Numbered from the stretch's first letter, positions 1 to 8,542 are shown. The stretch is DNA of 64,000 nucleotides from CAWBFD01 sp963788115 (GCA_963788115.1 CAWBFD010000004.1:372001-436000), one strand, 5' to 3'. The notes: a model not told the origin generated them from the letters alone. Made by a program: numbers and translations.

Positions 1-1562
<1,562 letters not shown>

Positions 1563-1583
1563 TGGACCTCTGCTTCGCAGGCT

Positions 1584-1608
1584 GAAGTAACTTTACTTTC
1601 TGAAGTAA
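1584..1608. promoter_or_regulatory. Probable operator upstream of lon
   Basis: Three half-sites lie in 25 bp: GAAGTAA at 1584-1590, TTACTTT at 1593-1599 and GAAGTAA at 1602-1608. The last two form the inverted repeat TTACTT-N4-AAGTAA. The cluster sits 22 bp upstream of the lon start codon and is markedly AT-rich for this genome. It does not match the HspR (HAIR) consensus or CIRCE, so the regulator is unknown. Confidence 0.5.
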
Positions 1609-1640
1609 TGATAGCCGTTCGTAGTCACAGGGTCCTCGCC

Positions 1641-1679
1641 CGCCCGACGTCGGCGCGGGAGGGCCGCTGACGTCGGGCG
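1641..1679. repeat. Perfect 11-bp inverted repeat
   Basis: CGCCCGACGTC at 1641-1651 is the exact reverse complement of GACGTCGGGCG at 1669-1679, with a 17-nt loop. It lies about 80 bp upstream of lon and is not followed by a T-run, so it may be an operator or structural element rather than a terminator. Confidence 0.6.
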
Positions 1680-1714
1680 TCCCCGCCATATGCGTGCCGG
1701 CTCGTGGCGCAAGC

Positions 1715-1778
1715 CGTGGGAGGGCGCGGCGTCCATGCCGCTACGGCGTCCATGCCGCCCTCCGTGGGCCCTCCCACG
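1715..1778. repeat. Inverted repeat enclosing a duplicated 15-mer
   Basis: CGTGGGAGGGC (1715-1725) and GCCCTCCCACG (1768-1778) are perfect inverted arms. Between them CGGCGTCCATGCCGC occurs twice (1727-1741 and 1744-1758). The rest of the 375-nt gap between lon and the XRE gene shows no coding potential that I can support. Confidence 0.6.
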
Positions 1779-1925
1779 ATCAGGCCCACCCCCCGGAGGG
1801 CCTGGTCCTGAGAGGGTGCTCGGCGAGTCGGTCCCCGGATGCGCGCCTCGTCGGCGTCCTTGCGGTAGACGTTGTATCATATCGGTGGTAAGTTGTCAAG
1901 GATGTGCATAGGGTCAGGACGATGA

Positions 1926-1931
1926 TACGAT
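1926..1931 (+). promoter_or_regulatory. -10 box, leaderless XRE gene
   Basis: TACGAT ends 6 nt before the ATG at 1938, which places the expected transcription start at the start codon. Confidence 0.5.
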
Positions 1932-1937
1932 GCGCAT

Positions 1938-2291
1938 ATGAGTCCGGATCAGGCGGATAGAAGCGCGGGCGGGGAGGCCGGGGAGGTTCCGCGTCCGTTT
2001 TTGCCCTGGCTGGGGCGCGCCTGTCGCCAGGCGCGCGAGGAGCGGGGGGTGGTCCAGGTGAGGATCGCGGCGGCGATCGAGGTAAACCAGGCGACGATCG
2101 CGCGGTTTGAGGACGGCAGCGCCTGGCCGCGGCGCCCCGAGGAGGTCTTGATGGCCTACGCCAGCGAGCTCGACATGGACGTGCGGCTGATCTGGGTTCG
2201 CGCCCTGGTCATGTGGTTCGAGCACGAGCCGGTCCTCGAGCAGGAGAGTCAGGAGCGGATTCGGGCGGCGCTCGAGCGGCTGCGGATCTAG
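1938..2291 (+). CDS. XRE-family helix-turn-helix regulator
   Basis: A 117-aa DNA-binding protein. Residues about 25-80 form a Cro/C1-type HTH: an LGRACRQAREERG first helix, then VNQATIARFEDG as the recognition region, and an EELMAY-like closing helix. A conserved hydrophobic segment (DVRLIWVRALVMWF) and an amphipathic C-terminal helix follow, possibly for dimerisation. The ATG at 1938 is supported by a -10 box exactly 6 nt upstream. It converges with the universal stress protein gene 7 bp downstream. No effector domain is present, so the target and signal are unknown; it may regulate itself or its stress neighbours. Confidence 0.8.
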   Translation: MSPDQADRSAGGEAGEVPRPFLPWLGRACRQAREERGVVQVRIAAAIEVNQATIARFEDGSAWPRRPEEVLMAYASELDMDVRLIWVRALVMWFEHEPVLEQESQERIRAALERLRI

Positions 2292-2298
2292 GGCGCGC

Positions 2299-2781
2299 TC
2301 AGTCGGCGTGAACGACGACGACCGGGCACGAGGCGCGCTTCAGGACCGCGCTCGAAGTGCTGCCCTCCAACCTCGCACGAAGCCCGGTGAGTCCCCGCGA
2401 GCCGATCACGATGGCGGCGACGCGCCCCAGGCGAGCAGCGTCGACGATCGCGTCGGCTGGGTCGACGTCGCCGGCGACCGCGAACGCCTGGGACTCAAGC
2501 CCAGCGGACCTCGCCAGCTCAGCCCCGTCCTCGGCGACACGCCGGGCGCGAGCCTCGAACTCCTCCTCGAGCTTCTGGGCCCCTGCGATGTCCATCGGGA
2601 TCGCCTGTAGCCCAGCATCCGGCATCGGGGTCGCGGCCGAGCTGTATGCGAGACCCGCCTCCCACACCGTCGTCACCAAAACCGCGCGAGAGGGGAAGAG
2701 CTCAGCCGTCTCGCTGATGGCCCGACGCGCCGCGTCTGAGCCGTCGTAAGCGATGAGGACCGGTGCGCTGGCGGCGGTCAT
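2299..2781 (-). CDS. Universal stress protein (UspA family)
   Basis: A 160-aa single-domain Usp, a cytosolic nucleotide-binding protein linked to survival under stress. The first beta strand reads VLIAYDGSDAARRA. The C-terminal ATP-binding loop is visible as VIGSRGLTGLRARLEGSTS, matching the G-x2-G-x9-G-S/T pattern, and the final strand is CPVVVVHAD. Length is typical for one Usp domain. The ATG at 2781 is preceded by a TAAAGT -10-like hexamer 9 nt upstream, so its mRNA would have almost no leader. It is convergent with the XRE gene. A client process cannot be deduced from sequence. Confidence 0.92.
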   Translation of the reverse strand: MTAASAPVLIAYDGSDAARRAISETAELFPSRAVLVTTVWEAGLAYSSAATPMPDAGLQAIPMDIAGAQKLEEEFEARARRVAEDGAELARSAGLESQAFAVAGDVDPADAIVDAARLGRVAAIVIGSRGLTGLRARLEGSTSSAVLKRASCPVVVVHAD

Positions 2782-2873
2782 GACGGGGCGACTTTACCGC
2801 GCCGGCGAGGCTGTCAGTCCCAGCCGCTTGAACGTTGCGGCGTGCTGTGAGGCGGACTCAATCGGCCGCGGCG

Positions 2874-2879
2874 TATCTT
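2874..2879 (+). promoter_or_regulatory. -10 box, leaderless acetyltransferase-like gene
   Basis: TATCTT ends 6 nt before the ATG at 2886 and decides that start over the upstream in-frame codon at 2835. Confidence 0.5.
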
Positions 2880-2885
2880 CGGCGG

Positions 2886-3374
2886 ATGCCGTTTCTGCCC
2901 GACGAGCACTCCATCCCACGCGGCTTCGAGGGACCAGGCTTCAAGGCGCGGCCGATCACGATCCACGACGTCGTCAAGGACTACGACGCGGTGATGACGA
3001 GCGCCGAGCGCCTCCGGGAGCGCTTCCCGCTCTGGGGCTGGCCGCCGGAGGACGGCCTGTCGCTCGAGGATGACCTGATCGACCTGGCCTGGCACCAGAA
3101 GGAGGCGCAGCTCCGGCGCTCGTTCAACTATGTGGTGCTGTCGCCAGACGAGTCGCGCGTGCTCGGCTGTGTGTACGTCGACCCGCCGGAAAAGAAGGGC
3201 GCGGACGCGGAGGTGACCTTCTGGGTGCGGGTCGAGGAAGAGGGCACCGGGCTCGAGGAGGAGCTGGACGGAGCGGTGAGGGAGTGGATCTCGGCGACGT
3301 GGCCGTTCGATCGGGTGCGCTGGCCCGGCCGGGACATCGGCTGGGAGGACTGGGACCGCCTCCCCGACGCCTAG
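2886..3374 (+). CDS. GNAT-like N-acetyltransferase domain protein
   Basis: A 162-aa protein. The central part (FNYVVLSPDESRVLGCVYVDPP followed by AEVTFWVRVEEE) resembles beta strands 2-5 of the GNAT fold, and GTGLEEELDGAVREWI lies where the acetyl-CoA loop and helix 3 usually are. The canonical Q/R-x2-G-x-G/A signature is not clean, so acetyltransferase activity is uncertain. A longer reading frame begins at 2835, but the ATG at 2886 is preferred because a TATCTT hexamer ends 6 nt before it. The gene stands alone between the Usp gene and the ExoD gene. Confidence 0.6.
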   Translation: MPFLPDEHSIPRGFEGPGFKARPITIHDVVKDYDAVMTSAERLRERFPLWGWPPEDGLSLEDDLIDLAWHQKEAQLRRSFNYVVLSPDESRVLGCVYVDPPEKKGADAEVTFWVRVEEEGTGLEEELDGAVREWISATWPFDRVRWPGRDIGWEDWDRLPDA

Positions 3375-3481
3375 CGCGCACGTCGTATCCGTCGATCGGC
3401 AGGCGGCGAGCCGCGCCCCAGGATCCGGCGCCGTTCGCGAGAGATCGCATACGATCCATGTCTTCGACGAGCCTTGCTCCA

Positions 3482-3487
3482 TAGGCT
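3482..3487 (+). promoter_or_regulatory. -10 box, leaderless exoD-like gene
   Basis: TAGGCT ends 6 nt before an ATT triplet at 3494. The TAG at 3482 is also the in-frame stop that bounds the reading frame, so no start codon can lie further upstream. Confidence 0.45.
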
Positions 3488-3493
3488 GGAGTC

Positions 3494-4141
3494 ATTGGCG
3501 CCGTCGATTCAGAGCCACATCCGCGGTCGAATGCCGAGGGGCCCCGACCGCACGGGCTCAGCGACGAGCTCGAGCGGTGGCTGCGAGACGATGGCGAGAA
3601 GACGCTTGGCAGTCTGATCGACCTGTTCGGTCCGAGAGGCTTCGCGGTCCTCTTCGTGATTCTGCTGGCGGTGCCAGCGATCCCGGCCCCGACTGGCGGA
3701 GTCACCCACGTGTTCGAGGTGATCGCGATGCTCGTGGCACTCCAGCTGATCGCCAACCGCGACGAGATCTGGCTGCCTGATCGCTGGCGGGCGTGGGTCG
3801 TCGCGAGCAGCCGCGATTCGCCCTCGATCACCAGACTGGTGAGGATCGTGCGCCGGCTCGAGTCGATGTCGCGGCCCCGCTTGACGTTCGCCTTCGGACA
3901 TCCGCTCAGTAACGTCGTGTTCGGAGTGCTCGTCCTGGGCGGTTCGCTCGCCGCCTTTCTGGCGCCACCGTTCACGGGACTCGACACGCTACCCGCGATC
4001 GGGGTCGTACTGCTGTCGCTCGGCGTCTTGCTGCGCGACTTCGCCTTGGTGGTCGCCGGCGTCGTCGTAGGGGCGGCTGGGGTCGCGCTTGAGATCGTCG
4101 TCGGCCGCGCCGGGTACGAACTCCTCGGGGACCTGATCTAG
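3494..4141 (+). CDS. ExoD family membrane protein, probable ATT start
   Basis: A protein of about 215 aa of the exopolysaccharide-synthesis ExoD family, integral membrane proteins of poorly defined function. The N-terminal helix LSDELERWL and a GEKTLGSLIDLFGPRGFAVLF segment precede a proline-rich VPAIPAPTGGV turn and a first membrane segment. Two more hydrophobic stretches follow near the C-terminus (VVFGVLVLGGSLAAFL and LPAIGVVLLSLGVLLRDFALVVAG). Family-like sequence runs some 50 codons upstream of the first GTG (3656), yet the frame from the TAG at 3482 to 3656 has no ATG, GTG or TTG. ATT at 3494, 6 nt after a TAGGCT box, is the best candidate. The family call is likely, the start tentative. 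Confidence 0.7.
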   Translation: MGAVDSEPHPRSNAEGPRPHGLSDELERWLRDDGEKTLGSLIDLFGPRGFAVLFVILLAVPAIPAPTGGVTHVFEVIAMLVALQLIANRDEIWLPDRWRAWVVASSRDSPSITRLVRIVRRLESMSRPRLTFAFGHPLSNVVFGVLVLGGSLAAFLAPPFTGLDTLPAIGVVLLSLGVLLRDFALVVAGVVVGAAGVALEIVVGRAGYELLGDLI

Positions 4142-4207
4142 TCGTAGCTCCTAAGCGCCCGCCACCGGCCGAGGGCGATGGCGGCCTGCTCGACGATGGC
4201 CGGGGAG

Positions 4208-4245
4208 CGATCGTAGGGCGCAGGCGCTGCGCAGCGATACGATCG
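4208..4245. repeat. 8-bp inverted repeat overlapping a -10 box
   Basis: CGATCGTA (4208-4215) and TACGATCG (4238-4245) are perfect inverted arms with a 22-nt GC-rich loop. The right arm contains the TACGAT -10 hexamer of the following gene, so this may be an operator. Confidence 0.5.
4238..4243 (+). promoter_or_regulatory. -10 box, leaderless DUF5519-like gene
   Basis: TACGAT ends 6 nt before the GTG at 4250. Confidence 0.5.
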
Positions 4246-4249
4246 GCCC

Positions 4250-4603
4250 GTGTCCCGCGCGGCTCCCCTCATCGATGAGATCGCGAACGAGCTCGATACG
4301 TGGCCTGGCGTCCGCATCGAGCGACGTTCGGACGGTACGGCCCTCGTTCGCTACGAGCAGCTCGAGCTCGGTCTGCTCGATCGCGATCGTGCGATCGTCG
4401 AGCTGCGCTTCCCGCTGCCCGAGCATGACGAGCTCGTCGAGCATGGCGCCGCAGAGCCGGCCGATTCGACCCCGGGCTCGAGGGTGGTGAGTGAGCGCGT
4501 CGAGGGCCCAACGGGCGTCACGTCCGCCCTGGAGCTGTTCGACCGCCGCTATCGCGAGCTTCGCGGCGAGGACGAGCCCTACAGGTCCGAGGATCCCGCC
4601 TGA
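4250..4603 (+). CDS. DUF5519 ('luciferase-like' small) family protein
   Basis: A 117-aa soluble protein resembling the small family often labelled luciferase-like/DUF5519. It opens with an IDEIANELDTWPGVRIERR helix-strand, has two short strands (TALVRYEQLELGLLDRD) and an LRFPLPEHDELVEHGAAEP segment, and ends in a helix with RRYRELRG. The pattern WPGV, FPLP and LVEHG in that order is what I recognise. No catalytic residues can be named and no biochemical role is known to me. The GTG at 4250 is supported by the -10 box 6 nt upstream. It is convergent with the aldo/keto reductase gene. Confidence 0.6.
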   Translation: MSRAAPLIDEIANELDTWPGVRIERRSDGTALVRYEQLELGLLDRDRAIVELRFPLPEHDELVEHGAAEPADSTPGSRVVSERVEGPTGVTSALELFDRRYRELRGEDEPYRSEDPA

Positions 4604-4731
4604 GCCCGTAGAGAGCTCTGCCCGTCGCCGTCCTGGGGCAGGAACGCTCGACCGCGTGCCGCCGGTCGGAGCGGCGAGAGCAGGTGTACCCGTCGTGCGC
4701 GTCCAGGCGCGTTGGGCGAGGCTTCGCGAGC

Positions 4732-5709
4732 TCAGCGGTCGATCACGGCCATCTGCGCCTCCTCGTGGCGCTCGCCGGCGGCCGGGGTGAGGTTGTTCAG
4801 CCGTTCGACTTGCTCGGCGCTCAGCTCGAGGCGATCGGCGGCCGTGTTCTCCTCGACGCGGGAGACGCGCTTGGTTCCGGGGATCGGGGCGATGTCGTCG
4901 CCCTGGGCGAGCAGCCAGGCCAGCGCCACCTGCGCCGGTGTTGCGCCCGCCTCGGAGGCGACGGCCTCGACTTCGTCGACGATGCTCAGGTTGCGCTCCA
5001 AGTTCTCGCCGGTGAAGCGCGGGTTGGTCTTGCGCCAGTCGTCGTCGGCGAGCTGCTCGGGGGAGCGGATCTTGCCGGCGAGGAAGCCGTGACCCAGCGG
5101 CGAGTAGGGGACGAAGCCGATGCCCAGCTCGCGCAGCAGCGGCAGCAGCTCGGCCTCCGGGTCGCGGGTCCAGAGCGAGTACTCCGTCTGCAGGGCGGCG
5201 ATCGGGTGGACGGCGTGGGCGCGGCGGATCGTGGCGGGGCCGGCCTCGGACAGGCCGATGTGCCGGACCTTGCCCTCGGCTACCAGCTCGGCCAGGGCGC
5301 CGACGGTGTCCTCGATCGGGGTCTTCGGGTCGACCCGGTGCTGGTAGTAGAGGTCGATGTGGTCCGTGCCGAGCCGCTTGAGGGAGCCCTCGACGGCGGT
5401 GCGAATGTTCGTCGGGGTGCTGTCGAGCACCCCGGGACCGTCGCCCGCGTGCGAGACGAAGCCGAACTTCGTCGCCAGCACGACCTCGTCGCGGCGCCCC
5501 TTGATCGCCCGACCGACGAGCTCCTCGTTGGCGTAGGGCCCGTAGATCTCGGCGGTGTCGAGGTGGGTGACGCCCAGGTCGAGGGCCCGGTGGATGGTGC
5601 GGATCGACTCGGCTTCGGTGCTGTCCGGGTCGAGGTAGTAGCCGGACATCGCCATCGTGCCGAGTCCGATCCGGGAGACGTCGAGTGCGCCGATCGAGAT
5701 GTGCTTCAT
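4732..5709 (-). CDS. Aldo/keto reductase
   Basis: A 325-aa (beta/alpha)8 NADPH-dependent oxidoreductase, likely cytosolic, reducing aldehydes or ketones. The catalytic tetrad of the family is visible: Asp and Tyr in HLDTAEIYGPYANEE, Lys in VLATKFGF, and His in LYYQHRVDP. The NADP-binding end has the IPGTKRVSRVEEN motif found in the YajO/IolS type. The gene is divergent from an MmyB-type regulator, with 136 bp between starts that hold two inverted repeats. Paired AKR/SDR-regulator arrangements of this type are common in actinobacteria, so the regulator probably controls it. Substrate unknown. Confidence 0.93.
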   Translation of the reverse strand: MKHISIGALDVSRIGLGTMAMSGYYLDPDSTEAESIRTIHRALDLGVTHLDTAEIYGPYANEELVGRAIKGRRDEVVLATKFGFVSHAGDGPGVLDSTPTNIRTAVEGSLKRLGTDHIDLYYQHRVDPKTPIEDTVGALAELVAEGKVRHIGLSEAGPATIRRAHAVHPIAALQTEYSLWTRDPEAELLPLLRELGIGFVPYSPLGHGFLAGKIRSPEQLADDDWRKTNPRFTGENLERNLSIVDEVEAVASEAGATPAQVALAWLLAQGDDIAPIPGTKRVSRVEENTAADRLELSAEQVERLNNLTPAAGERHEEAQMAVIDR

Positions 5710-5726
5710 GGTGATGCTCCGTTCTG

Positions 5727-5783
5727 TGGATGCGACTCTCGGGATACATCCAAGAAAGCACCGATCTGGGCGGAGTGAGAGTC
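5727..5783. promoter_or_regulatory. Inverted repeats between AKR and MmyB-type regulator
   Basis: TGGATG/CATCCA (5727-5732 and 5747-5752) and GACTCTC/GAGAGTC (5734-5740 and 5777-5783) interlock in the divergent promoter region. They are candidate binding sites for the regulator at 5846. Confidence 0.35.
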
Positions 5784-5833
5784 CTTGTTGATGGGGGTAC
5801 TGGCAGGGTCTCCCAGCGTCGGCCGGGCGGGTC

Positions 5834-5839
5834 TACCCT
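5834..5839 (+). promoter_or_regulatory. -10 box, leaderless MmyB-type regulator
   Basis: TACCCT ends 6 nt before the GTG at 5846. Confidence 0.5.
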
Positions 5840-5845
5840 GATCTC

Positions 5846-6727
5846 GTGGACGCCAAGAGCGAGATCCGAGAGTTCCTGACCTCCAGGCGGGCGAGGCTGA
5901 CGCCGGACGAGGTCGGTCTGACCTCCTACGGCCCCCGGCGTGTGCCGGGGCTGCGCCGGGAGGAAGTCGCGGTTCTCGCCGGCGTCAGCGTTCCCTACTA
6001 CACCCGGCTCGAGCGCGGGAACCTGAGCGGGGTCTCCGAAAGCGTTTTGGAAGCGCTAACCCGCGCCCTGCAGCTTGACGAGGCCGAGCGGGCGCATCTA
6101 TTTGACCTCGCACGCGCGGCGCAGCCGACAACCCCGGCGCGCCGACGTCCGAGAAGGGAACGGATCCGGCCCAGCGTGCAGCGCATGCTCGACGCGATCA
6201 CCGGAGCGCCGGCGGCCGTGCTCAACGGCCGCTTGGACATGCTCGCGACGAACACGCTCGCCCGGGCCCTGTACTCGGAGATGTACGTCGACCCGGTTCG
6301 GCCAGTGAACCACGCCCGGTTCGTCTTTCTCAGCCCGCGCGCGGCCGACTTCTACGGCGACTGGGAGCGCGCGGCCGACGACACGGTCGCCATCCTCCGT
6401 ACCGAGGCCGGACGCGATCCGTACGACCGCGATTTGTCGGACCTCGTCGGCGAGCTCTCCACTCGCAGCGAGGCGTTTCGCACTCGCTGGGCCGCGCACA
6501 ACGTCCGCATCCACAGGACCGGCACGAAGGCCTTTCACCACCCCGTCGTTGGCGACCTCGCCCTGACGTACGAAATGCTGGAGCTGTCCGCCGACAGCGG
6601 CCTCGCAGTCCTCACGTACACGGCCGAGCCCGGCTCGAAGTCCGCCGAGGCACTCGACCTCCTCGGGAGCTGGACCGCGACGATCGATGTGGCCGACGCA
6701 GCCACGGCATCTGAGACGGCGTCGTAA
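5846..6727 (+). CDS. XRE regulator with MmyB-like C-terminal domain
   Basis: A 293-aa transcriptional regulator. The N-terminal HTH (residues about 5-80) contains the hallmark run PGLRREEVAVLAGVSVPYYTRLERG, followed by LTRALQLDEAERAHLFDLAR. This arrangement is diagnostic of actinobacterial MmyB-like regulators. The C-terminal half (from about residue 110, IRPSVQRMLDAITGAPAAVLN through FYGDWERAADDTVAILR to HPVVGDLALTYEMLEL) is the MmyB ligand-binding domain, which resembles a PAS fold and binds fatty acids in characterised members. It lies divergent to the aldo/keto reductase and most likely represses it, with an unknown ligand as inducer. Confidence 0.93.
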   Translation: MDAKSEIREFLTSRRARLTPDEVGLTSYGPRRVPGLRREEVAVLAGVSVPYYTRLERGNLSGVSESVLEALTRALQLDEAERAHLFDLARAAQPTTPARRRPRRERIRPSVQRMLDAITGAPAAVLNGRLDMLATNTLARALYSEMYVDPVRPVNHARFVFLSPRAADFYGDWERAADDTVAILRTEAGRDPYDRDLSDLVGELSTRSEAFRTRWAAHNVRIHRTGTKAFHHPVVGDLALTYEMLELSADSGLAVLTYTAEPGSKSAEALDLLGSWTATIDVADAATASETAS

Positions 6728-6805
6728 GGATCACCGAGTCGAAGCCGGCAACGCGCGAGCGGTCAGGCGACTGCTGTCGAAGAAGGCGTCGCGCGGCGCG
6801 GTTGG

Positions 6806-7714
6806 TCAGGCGTTCGTCGCCTGCTTCCGGTAGCTCCCGTCGCGGAACTCGTCGACCAGCCCTGGATGGGATGGAGACCAATCGAGCTCGGCTCGTGCCC
6901 TGCCCGCGTCGGTGCCCTGGTCGAGCAGCAGCACCTCGGCGAAGTAATCGCCCAGGCGTGCCCGAGCCTCATCCTCGGAACCGGAGACCGCTCCCGGAGC
7001 GCCGACTGCGACGGCGGCCGCCTCGGTTATCTCGGCGACGGTCGGGTTCAGTCCGTCGCCGATCACGTAGTGACCGCGGGCCGAGTCGTCCTCCAGGGCA
7101 CGCCGGAAGAAATCCGCAAGGTCCGCGACGTGGACCGTGGCCCAGTGCTGATGTCCCGTGCCGAGCATGATCAGGTTGCCGGCGTCGTCACGCGGTGAGC
7201 CGAGCAGCAGCCCGGGAACGCCTCCCCCGCCGTCGCCGTACGCCACACCGGGAGCGATGACGACTCCTCGCATGTCGCTTGCATCGAGAGCTCGCTGAGC
7301 GATCGGCTGTTTCCAGGCGACCATCGCGGGCGCATCGATCGGGGACTCCTCGGTGATCGAGCCGTTGGCCCCGTAAACCCACGCGCCCGTGATGTGGAGG
7401 TAGGGCTTGCCCGTGCCGGCGAATGCCTCGATCGCCGCGTCGACCACCGTCGAGTCCAGCTCGGCGCTGGTCTCGTCACCGGGGCTGGCGGTGTGGATGG
7501 CCGCGTCCGCATCGCTCAGAACGCTCACGACCGCCGGCCGGTCGTAGAGGTCGACCACGACCGAGGTGACGCCACGTTCGGCGACGGTGTCCGCATCGGC
7601 GCCGTTGCGGACGAGCGCCGTGACCTCGTGGCCGTGCTCCTCCAATTCCGCCAGTACGTGTGATCCGACGAAGCCTGTTGCGCCGGTGAGAGCCACTTTC
7701 ATTGACGAGCCCAT
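6806..7714 (-). CDS. NAD-dependent epimerase/dehydratase family protein (extended SDR)
   Basis: A 302-aa oxidoreductase with a Rossmann fold. The N-terminal strand and glycine loop read VALTGATGFVGSHVLAEL. An acidic strand (VVVDLYDRPAV), an HTASPGDET loop and a GAWVYGANGSITEESP segment follow, at the positions of the SDR active-site Tyr strand. The Tyr-x3-Lys pair is atypical, as in NAD(P)-binding SDRs of the NmrA/YwnB kind. The ATG at 7714 is chosen because GAAGGAGG lies just upstream; an in-frame codon at 7768 would lie inside the promoter. Expression is predicted to be repressed by the adjacent TetR protein through palindromes at 7737 and 7776. Substrate unknown. Confidence 0.85.
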   Translation of the reverse strand: MGSSMKVALTGATGFVGSHVLAELEEHGHEVTALVRNGADADTVAERGVTSVVVDLYDRPAVVSVLSDADAAIHTASPGDETSAELDSTVVDAAIEAFAGTGKPYLHITGAWVYGANGSITEESPIDAPAMVAWKQPIAQRALDASDMRGVVIAPGVAYGDGGGGVPGLLLGSPRDDAGNLIMLGTGHQHWATVHVADLADFFRRALEDDSARGHYVIGDGLNPTVAEITEAAAVAVGAPGAVSGSEDEARARLGDYFAEVLLLDQGTDAGRARAELDWSPSHPGLVDEFRDGSYRKQATNA

Positions 7715-7736
7715 TTGGTCCTCCTTCGGTATTCGA

Positions 7737-7752
7737 TCAAGCGCTTGCTTGA
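7737..7752. promoter_or_regulatory. TetR operator O1 (SDR promoter)
   Basis: TCAAGCGCTTGCTTGA is a palindrome with one mismatch in 7-2-7 layout. It is just downstream of the -10 box of the SDR gene. Confidence 0.7.
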
Positions 7753-7753
7753 G

Positions 7754-7780
7754 CTTATAACGGTCCACCTATCATGTCAA
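7754..7780 (-). promoter_or_regulatory. SDR promoter (-35 TTGACA, -10 TATAAG)
   Basis: On the minus strand TTGACA (7780-7775) and TATAAG (7759-7754) are separated by 15 bp. The -35 box lies inside operator O2 and the -10 box abuts operator O1, so repressor binding would block polymerase. Confidence 0.5.
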
Positions 7781-7793
7781 GCAGTTGCTTGAC
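7776..7793. promoter_or_regulatory. TetR operator O2
   Basis: GTCAAGCAGTTGCTTGAC is a perfect 8-2-8 palindrome in the gap between the SDR and tetR genes. It shares the core TCAAGC...GCTTGA with O1 and O3. Confidence 0.75.
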
Positions 7794-7841
7794 TTCTTCA
7801 GTGCGCAGGCCGCCGGAAGCTGATGCCGGCCGGCCGGCGAG

Positions 7842-8471
7842 TCAGGCGGCGCTCGTGCCGCGGAACGCCCCGGCGAGTACCGGGACCAGCAGTCGCTCCA
7901 GCTGCTTCCTGGACTTGTTCCTGAGCTCCATCCCGACGGGAGCGAGGACCAGCCAGTTCAACATGCCGGCCACGAAGCGCGTGCGGAGGATCAAATCCCG
8001 GTCCTTGATCCGAGGAACATTTGCCTTCAGCACCTCGAGGACGTCGGCACGAATTTCATCGAACCTGGCGCTCAGCCGATCCCATCCTCGAGGAGGATCG
8101 ATTCCGGAGCGCGCGACGATGCGGATCACATCGAAGTCACGACCTCCCGTGGTCAGCGCGCTGATCATGGGTCGAGCAAAGGCTGCTGCGAGGTCGTCGA
8201 GCGTCGATTCGGGGCCCAACGCGCTCACGGCCTCCTGCTGAGCGTCCAGGTACCGCTCCAGAGCATGCTCGATCGCCGCGTCACACAGCGACTTCAGAGA
8301 GCCGAAGTGGTAGCTCACCGCCGCGACGTTGGCCTCGGCGGCATCGGTCAGCTCTCGGAGGGTGACACCCTCCTCACCACGTTCAGCGATCAGGTCCAAC
8401 GCGGCTTCCATGAGGCGCGTCCGCGTTCGCTCGCCCGCCGCGCGGCGCTGGTCCGCTCTTGCCACTTCCAT
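7842..8471 (-). CDS. TetR family transcriptional repressor
   Basis: A 209-aa repressor. Residues about 12-60 form the TetR HTH: RTRLMEAALDLIAERGEEGVTLRELTDAAEANVAAVSYHFGSLKSL, with the characteristic VSYHFGSK-type recognition helix. The rest is an all-helical ligand-binding and dimerisation domain. The ATG at 8471 has a TAGGCT hexamer 5 nt upstream, and an operator palindrome (8483-8500) touches that hexamer, so autorepression is expected. The same palindrome occurs twice in front of the downstream SDR gene, which makes the SDR the likely main target. Inducer unknown. Confidence 0.95.
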   Translation of the reverse strand: MEVARADQRRAAGERTRTRLMEAALDLIAERGEEGVTLRELTDAAEANVAAVSYHFGSLKSLCDAAIEHALERYLDAQQEAVSALGPESTLDDLAAAFARPMISALTTGGRDFDVIRIVARSGIDPPRGWDRLSARFDEIRADVLEVLKANVPRIKDRDLILRTRFVAGMLNWLVLAPVGMELRNKSRKQLERLLVPVLAGAFRGTSAA

Positions 8472-8476
8472 AGTCG

Positions 8477-8482
8477 AGCCTA
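8477..8482 (-). promoter_or_regulatory. -10 box of tetR gene
   Basis: TAGGCT on the minus strand ends 5 nt before the ATG at 8471, so the tetR mRNA is nearly leaderless. Confidence 0.5.
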
Positions 8483-8500
8483 TTCAAGCAGACGCTTGAA
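8483..8500. promoter_or_regulatory. TetR operator O3 (autoregulation)
   Basis: TTCAAGCAGACGCTTGAA is a palindrome of the same design as O1 and O2. It directly abuts the -10 box of the tetR gene. Confidence 0.7.
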
Positions 8501-8542
8501 CAGATCTCAAGACGAGGGGCAGGGATGCAATTTCCCTGGGGG

